The position numbers and the translations under genes are program-made. Below, one piece after another: positions 61,180 through 64,000 of a DNA stretch of 64,000 nucleotides; within the stretch, counting starts at the first letter, position 1; every line of letters starts with the position of its first letter. Under the pieces are notes generated by a model. The model was not told where the DNA came from, searched no databases, and saw only the letters and a program-made list of their open reading frames with translations. The stretch is taken from NCBI RefSeq assembly GCF_019578655.1, contig NC_063259.1:10094001-10158000 (forward strand), in the 5' to 3' direction. The DNA comes from Ricinus communis. Lineage: Eukaryota; Streptophyta; Magnoliopsida; Malpighiales; Euphorbiaceae.

Positions 61180-62505
61180 TGTCAGCACCCATTTTTCAGA
61201 TCTAGATATCGAGAAAGATACGAAAAACCATATGATGAAAGTTACTCTCTTCTCAGTTCACGAAAAATGAAGGATGGGTGAATACAAGGTTAGAGTTAAG
61301 GTTAATCTGGCAAAAAATTGTCTTTCTAAAAATAATCTGGAGTTAATTGTCAAAGAAACAAAAATGATAGAGCCAATTGGCTCTACCCAGTGCTGATCAG
61401 TTCATCATAGAACCAATCGGCTCTATATAGAGTTGATCGGCTCTACATAGTGCTGATTTCGATTTTTTTGCTTCAATGTTGTTCTTTTTTACGCTTTTGC
61501 ATTCAGATACAGATTCTAAAAGGTATTTAACGATAATCATGAATTTTTAATGATATTTATACAAAATTTAAACAATTAATATTGGAAATTTATCAATTTA
61601 TTTCCAAAAGACTGAAGATTATCTGTCTTTCTATGGTTTTCTTTGAAACCCTACCTCTATAAATAGAAAAGATGCCTAGGGTTAGGACTAACAACAACAA
61701 CAAGAAGAACATAAAAAAGAGAAAAGTAACGGAAGAAAAAATATTGATTTAAGAAAAAAAATTACATTCATTACTAGGCAAAAGGGTTTAGGTCACTAAG
61801 TAAGAACTGAGAAGCTTTCCTAAAACTAGATCCAAAACCGGATTCCCAACCATTCTTTGATTCAACCGCTTCATCTCCTGAAACTTGTATAACAATTAAC
61901 TATGGTGACAACCTAAGGGTTCCCCAACATGCATCCATCATCATCAACATCACTCTAAACTTTTATTTTTACTTTTTATGCTTTTCATTAGAAACATTGT
62001 TAGATTTATTTTTATGTTTTATTTTTATAATTAATGTGATTTGATTAGGGTTTTTATGAATATGCATGTTACTGATTTATTAGGTTTTAGAATATGATAA
62101 TAAGAACATTAGGATTTTGAAATCTGATACTATGTTAGCATTAGGGCTTTGGAATCTGATTAATCATATGCATAGGATTATATGATTAGATTGCCCTCTT
62201 CTCTATAATTTTGTAATCAAATTAGTTTATTAGGGATATATGATTAATCTGCCGTGTTTGTCCACTGTGCTTTCAGTTTTTTATGATTTGTGTAAATTGT
62301 AGAGTTTCTAGCTCAATTTGATGTTATTATGTTGTTTTATCTTTTTTTTTTTTATTTCTTTCATATTCTAATCGTTTTCTACCTTTTGTACATGTTAAAA
62401 TCGGCTCTAAGACGTGAGGATTATACAGAAAATCAAAGAAAACAACATTTTGATACCCTAGAGCCAATCGGCTCTACACCTCCTTGCCTTAGCTTTTCTA
62501 TATTT
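61180..62505 (+). mobile_element. LTR of a Tat-lineage-like Ty3/gypsy element
   Basis: The LTR starts TGTCAGCACCC directly against the inverted satellite. It resembles the minus-strand LTR at 1-383. It contains several copies of a 'ccaatcggctctac'-like motif (near 61,374, 61,411, 61,432 and 62,462) and a TATA box at 61,658. A purine-rich leader rich in ACAACAACAACAAGAAG follows near 61,690. The 3' limit is uncertain. Because the last 'ccaatcggctctac' copy is at 62,462 and pol-like reading begins near 62,509, the LTR or its remnant probably reaches about 62,500, with the element's gag, protease and reverse transcriptase deleted. Confidence 0.6.
61658..61665 (+). promoter_or_regulatory. Putative TATA box in the gypsy LTR
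   Basis: TATAAATA follows CCTACCTC and is followed about 30 bp downstream by AGGACTAACAACAACAAC. This is a typical spacing for a TATA box and transcript start in a plant LTR. It is a motif match only. Confidence 0.5.
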
Positions 62506-62508
62506 TGT

Positions 62509-63290
62509 GAGTTTTTGATGTACCTATTTGAAGCTCCATCTCTTACAAGGAAGCTGGCTATATGGTTAGTGCTCCTAATAGAGTTTGACATTGAGTACAT
62601 CACTAAAAAGGTGGTCAAGGGTAGGGTCGTAACTAAGTTTATGGCCTAGAATACGATTAATGGAGACGACCCTTATGATCTGGAGTTTCCTAATGAAAAT
62701 CTTAGGGCAATCGAAATCCAGGAGTGGAGGATGTACTTTGATAGAGCTGTAAATGCAAGAAGTGCTGGTTTAAGAGTAGTTCTAATTACACCAAAAGGAG
62801 AAATGCTACCAATGGCGAAGAGATTGGACTTTAGAGTGACCAATAGCTTGGCAGTGTACGAAGCATGCTTATTTAGATTACAAGCGGTCGTGGTAGCAAG
62901 AGCTAAGCATTTTATGGTCTACGGAGACCTCATGCAAATAATCCAACAAGTCCTCATGGAGTAGGAAGAAGTAAAGAAGAGAGGTTGAGAATCAGATGGT
63001 GGATGTGTTGGCTACCCTATCTTCTATGTGAGTTAATCCCTTGTAACTTTCGATGAATCCTTTGATGATTGTGAAACCGGGTGCGACTTGTTATCAAGGG
63101 AATAGAAAATGCAAGTTCAGATGGGACCAGAATAGAAACCATGGTTCTACGATATGAAAAAGTTCATAGAAAATAAAGAATATCCAGAGGAAGCGACTGC
63201 TAGGGAAAGACATGTGCTACGGATTCAAGCTAAGAATTACATTAGTCATAATAGAGTCCTATATAAAAGAATGGTGTCGGGTGTACAACT
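62509..63290 (+). pseudogene. Gypsy pol fragment: RNase H end and extra RNase H (Tat lineage)
   Basis: Translation from 62,509 gives YLFEAPSLTRKLAIWLVLLI then EFDIEYITKKVVKGR, the end of the reverse transcriptase-RNase H unit. In the same frame come a TAG stop at 62,647 (Gln expected) and NTINGDDPYDLEFPNEN. Next is the additional RNase H domain of Tat/Ogre-type elements (MYFDRAVNARSAG, LDFRVTNSLAVYEACLFRLQ, VYGDLMQIIQQ). Acidic residues at the usual catalytic places are visible (YFD, YEA, YGD). A stop at 62,962 and frameshifts follow. The linker toward integrase is still readable (MVDVLATLSSM, then PLMIVKPGA, then YISHN), and then homology breaks at about 63,290. Integrase and most upstream domains are absent. 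Confidence 0.85.
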
Positions 63291-63301
63291 TTGATGTGTG
63301 T

Positions 63302-63501
63302 AATGGCTCACTAACACGACTAGCAATCTACAAGCAAGTGCACCTATCGAATGTAATCTAGCTACAGTAAGTATCAATGTCGTATCCCACGGGAATTGAG
63401 AAATGGCTCGCTAACACGACTAGCAATCTATGGGCAAGTGCACTTATTGAATGTAATCTAGCTATGGCAAGTATCAATGTCGTATCCCCCGGGAACTGAG
63501 A
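63302..63501 (+). repeat. 100-bp tandem duplication
   Basis: Two adjacent copies (63,302-63,401 and 63,402-63,501) both start AATGGCTC(A/G)CTAACACGAC and both contain GTATCAATGTCGTATCCC. They differ at about ten positions. Segments of this kind (short 'aagtgcac' and 'tcgtatccc' motifs) are common in non-coding parts of plant LTR elements. Confidence 0.85.
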
Positions 63502-64000
63502 AACTACTGCTACTACACTATTCATATTATCTAACCGATCAAAAGGTGGTGAAGGTTATTAACTAAAATGATTAAGAATGCAATTGAAGGCTAAATATTA
63601 ACAAAGGGAATGAAAGTTGAACAAGGATAATAAGATGAGTTAACCCAATTAGGGATCACTTTAGTTAGCCGGCTTACAATAATAAATTATGAATTGATTT
63701 ATTAAGAATTGCGATCTGTGGATAATTTCTTAAATGAATTGCTTCTCTCTCGAGTTAACCAATTCCTAACCCTAAAGATCTAAAGTTAGAATCTCTTTCT
63801 AACAATCGATTGTGGAATAGCATTAATCTCTAAATTATCGCTAATAAGAATGTCTAATTCTTATTCCAGTAAGCTATTACACTTATCTCTAGGATGCAAA
63901 TTACTTAATCATACAAGCAGTTGTCCAAACTCAATTGAATTTCTCAATTACAGCTCAAGATCTCTTTCTTCTTTCCCTTAAATCTTCGATCCAATCCTCA
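63502..64000. other. Retroelement-like non-coding DNA
   Basis: This sequence has no open frame of interest. Its style (CTCGAGTTAACCAATTCC, AACCCTAAAGATC and similar) resembles interior or LTR non-coding parts of plant LTR elements, but I cannot assign a family or boundary. It continues beyond the window. Confidence 0.35.

Noticed and set aside
62329..62500. N-terminal hydrophobic extension of the gypsy pol open frame
   Set aside because: It lies in LTR-like sequence that includes the 'ccaatcggctctac' motif. Pol similarity starts only near 62,509.

Overview
This window is eudicot-like nuclear repeat DNA with no intact host gene. The plant assignment rests on a Cassandra-type TRIM carrying 5S-rRNA-like sequence in its LTRs, several Ty1/copia and Ty3/gypsy relics with initiator-Met-tRNA primer sites, a Tat-lineage extra RNase H domain, and a plastid-derived insert whose translation matches Rps3 and NdhH. 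The AT-rich, nested and degenerate layout suggests heterochromatin (pericentromeric or subtelomeric; inference). The species cannot be fixed from sequence alone. Left flank, 1-18,954: this is a nest of mobile elements. A Tat-like LTR end (1-383, minus) is followed by a minus-strand copia gag relic (753-3,290) split by a Cassandra TRIM (1,851-2,680), with its primer site and 5' LTR at 3,303-4,194. Next is a second minus-strand copia pol relic (4,290-6,830) interrupted by a 0.94-kb long-TIR element with a 10-bp target duplication (4,890-5,831). After 1.4 kb of unassigned AT-rich DNA comes a structurally complete but pol-less copia element (8,216-18,403, minus, AAGTT target duplication). Its gag is split by a 2,922-bp solo gypsy LTR (12,311-15,232, AATGA target duplication). 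Centre, 18,955-61,179: about 42 kb of one tandem repeat family with a 39-bp monomer, roughly a thousand copies judged by length. It has several higher-order organisations: trimers of about 117 bp and longer 0.6-3.6 kb duplicated blocks (18,955-34,105 and 36,392-45,488), a pentamer of about 192 bp (34,106-36,391), and a decamer of about 390 bp (45,989-60,782). A 500-N gap sits at one switch between types. The last 0.4 kb (60,783-61,179) runs in the opposite orientation. A chimeric plastid insert (rps3 + ndhH fragments) and an unidentified insert of about 117 bp interrupt the decamer array. Because 39 is a multiple of 3, three of the six frames of the consensus lack stops, so the array is full of long open frames that are best read as by-products of the repeat. 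Right flank, 61,180-64,000: a Tat-like LTR abuts the inverted satellite, followed by a broken pol fragment (RNase H end plus extra RNase H), then a 100-bp tandem duplication and other retroelement-like non-coding DNA. The most notable content is the 39-bp satellite with its several higher-order periods, internal segmental duplications, a G-tract that varies from 6 to 24 between homologous positions, a polarity switch, and organelle filler DNA.
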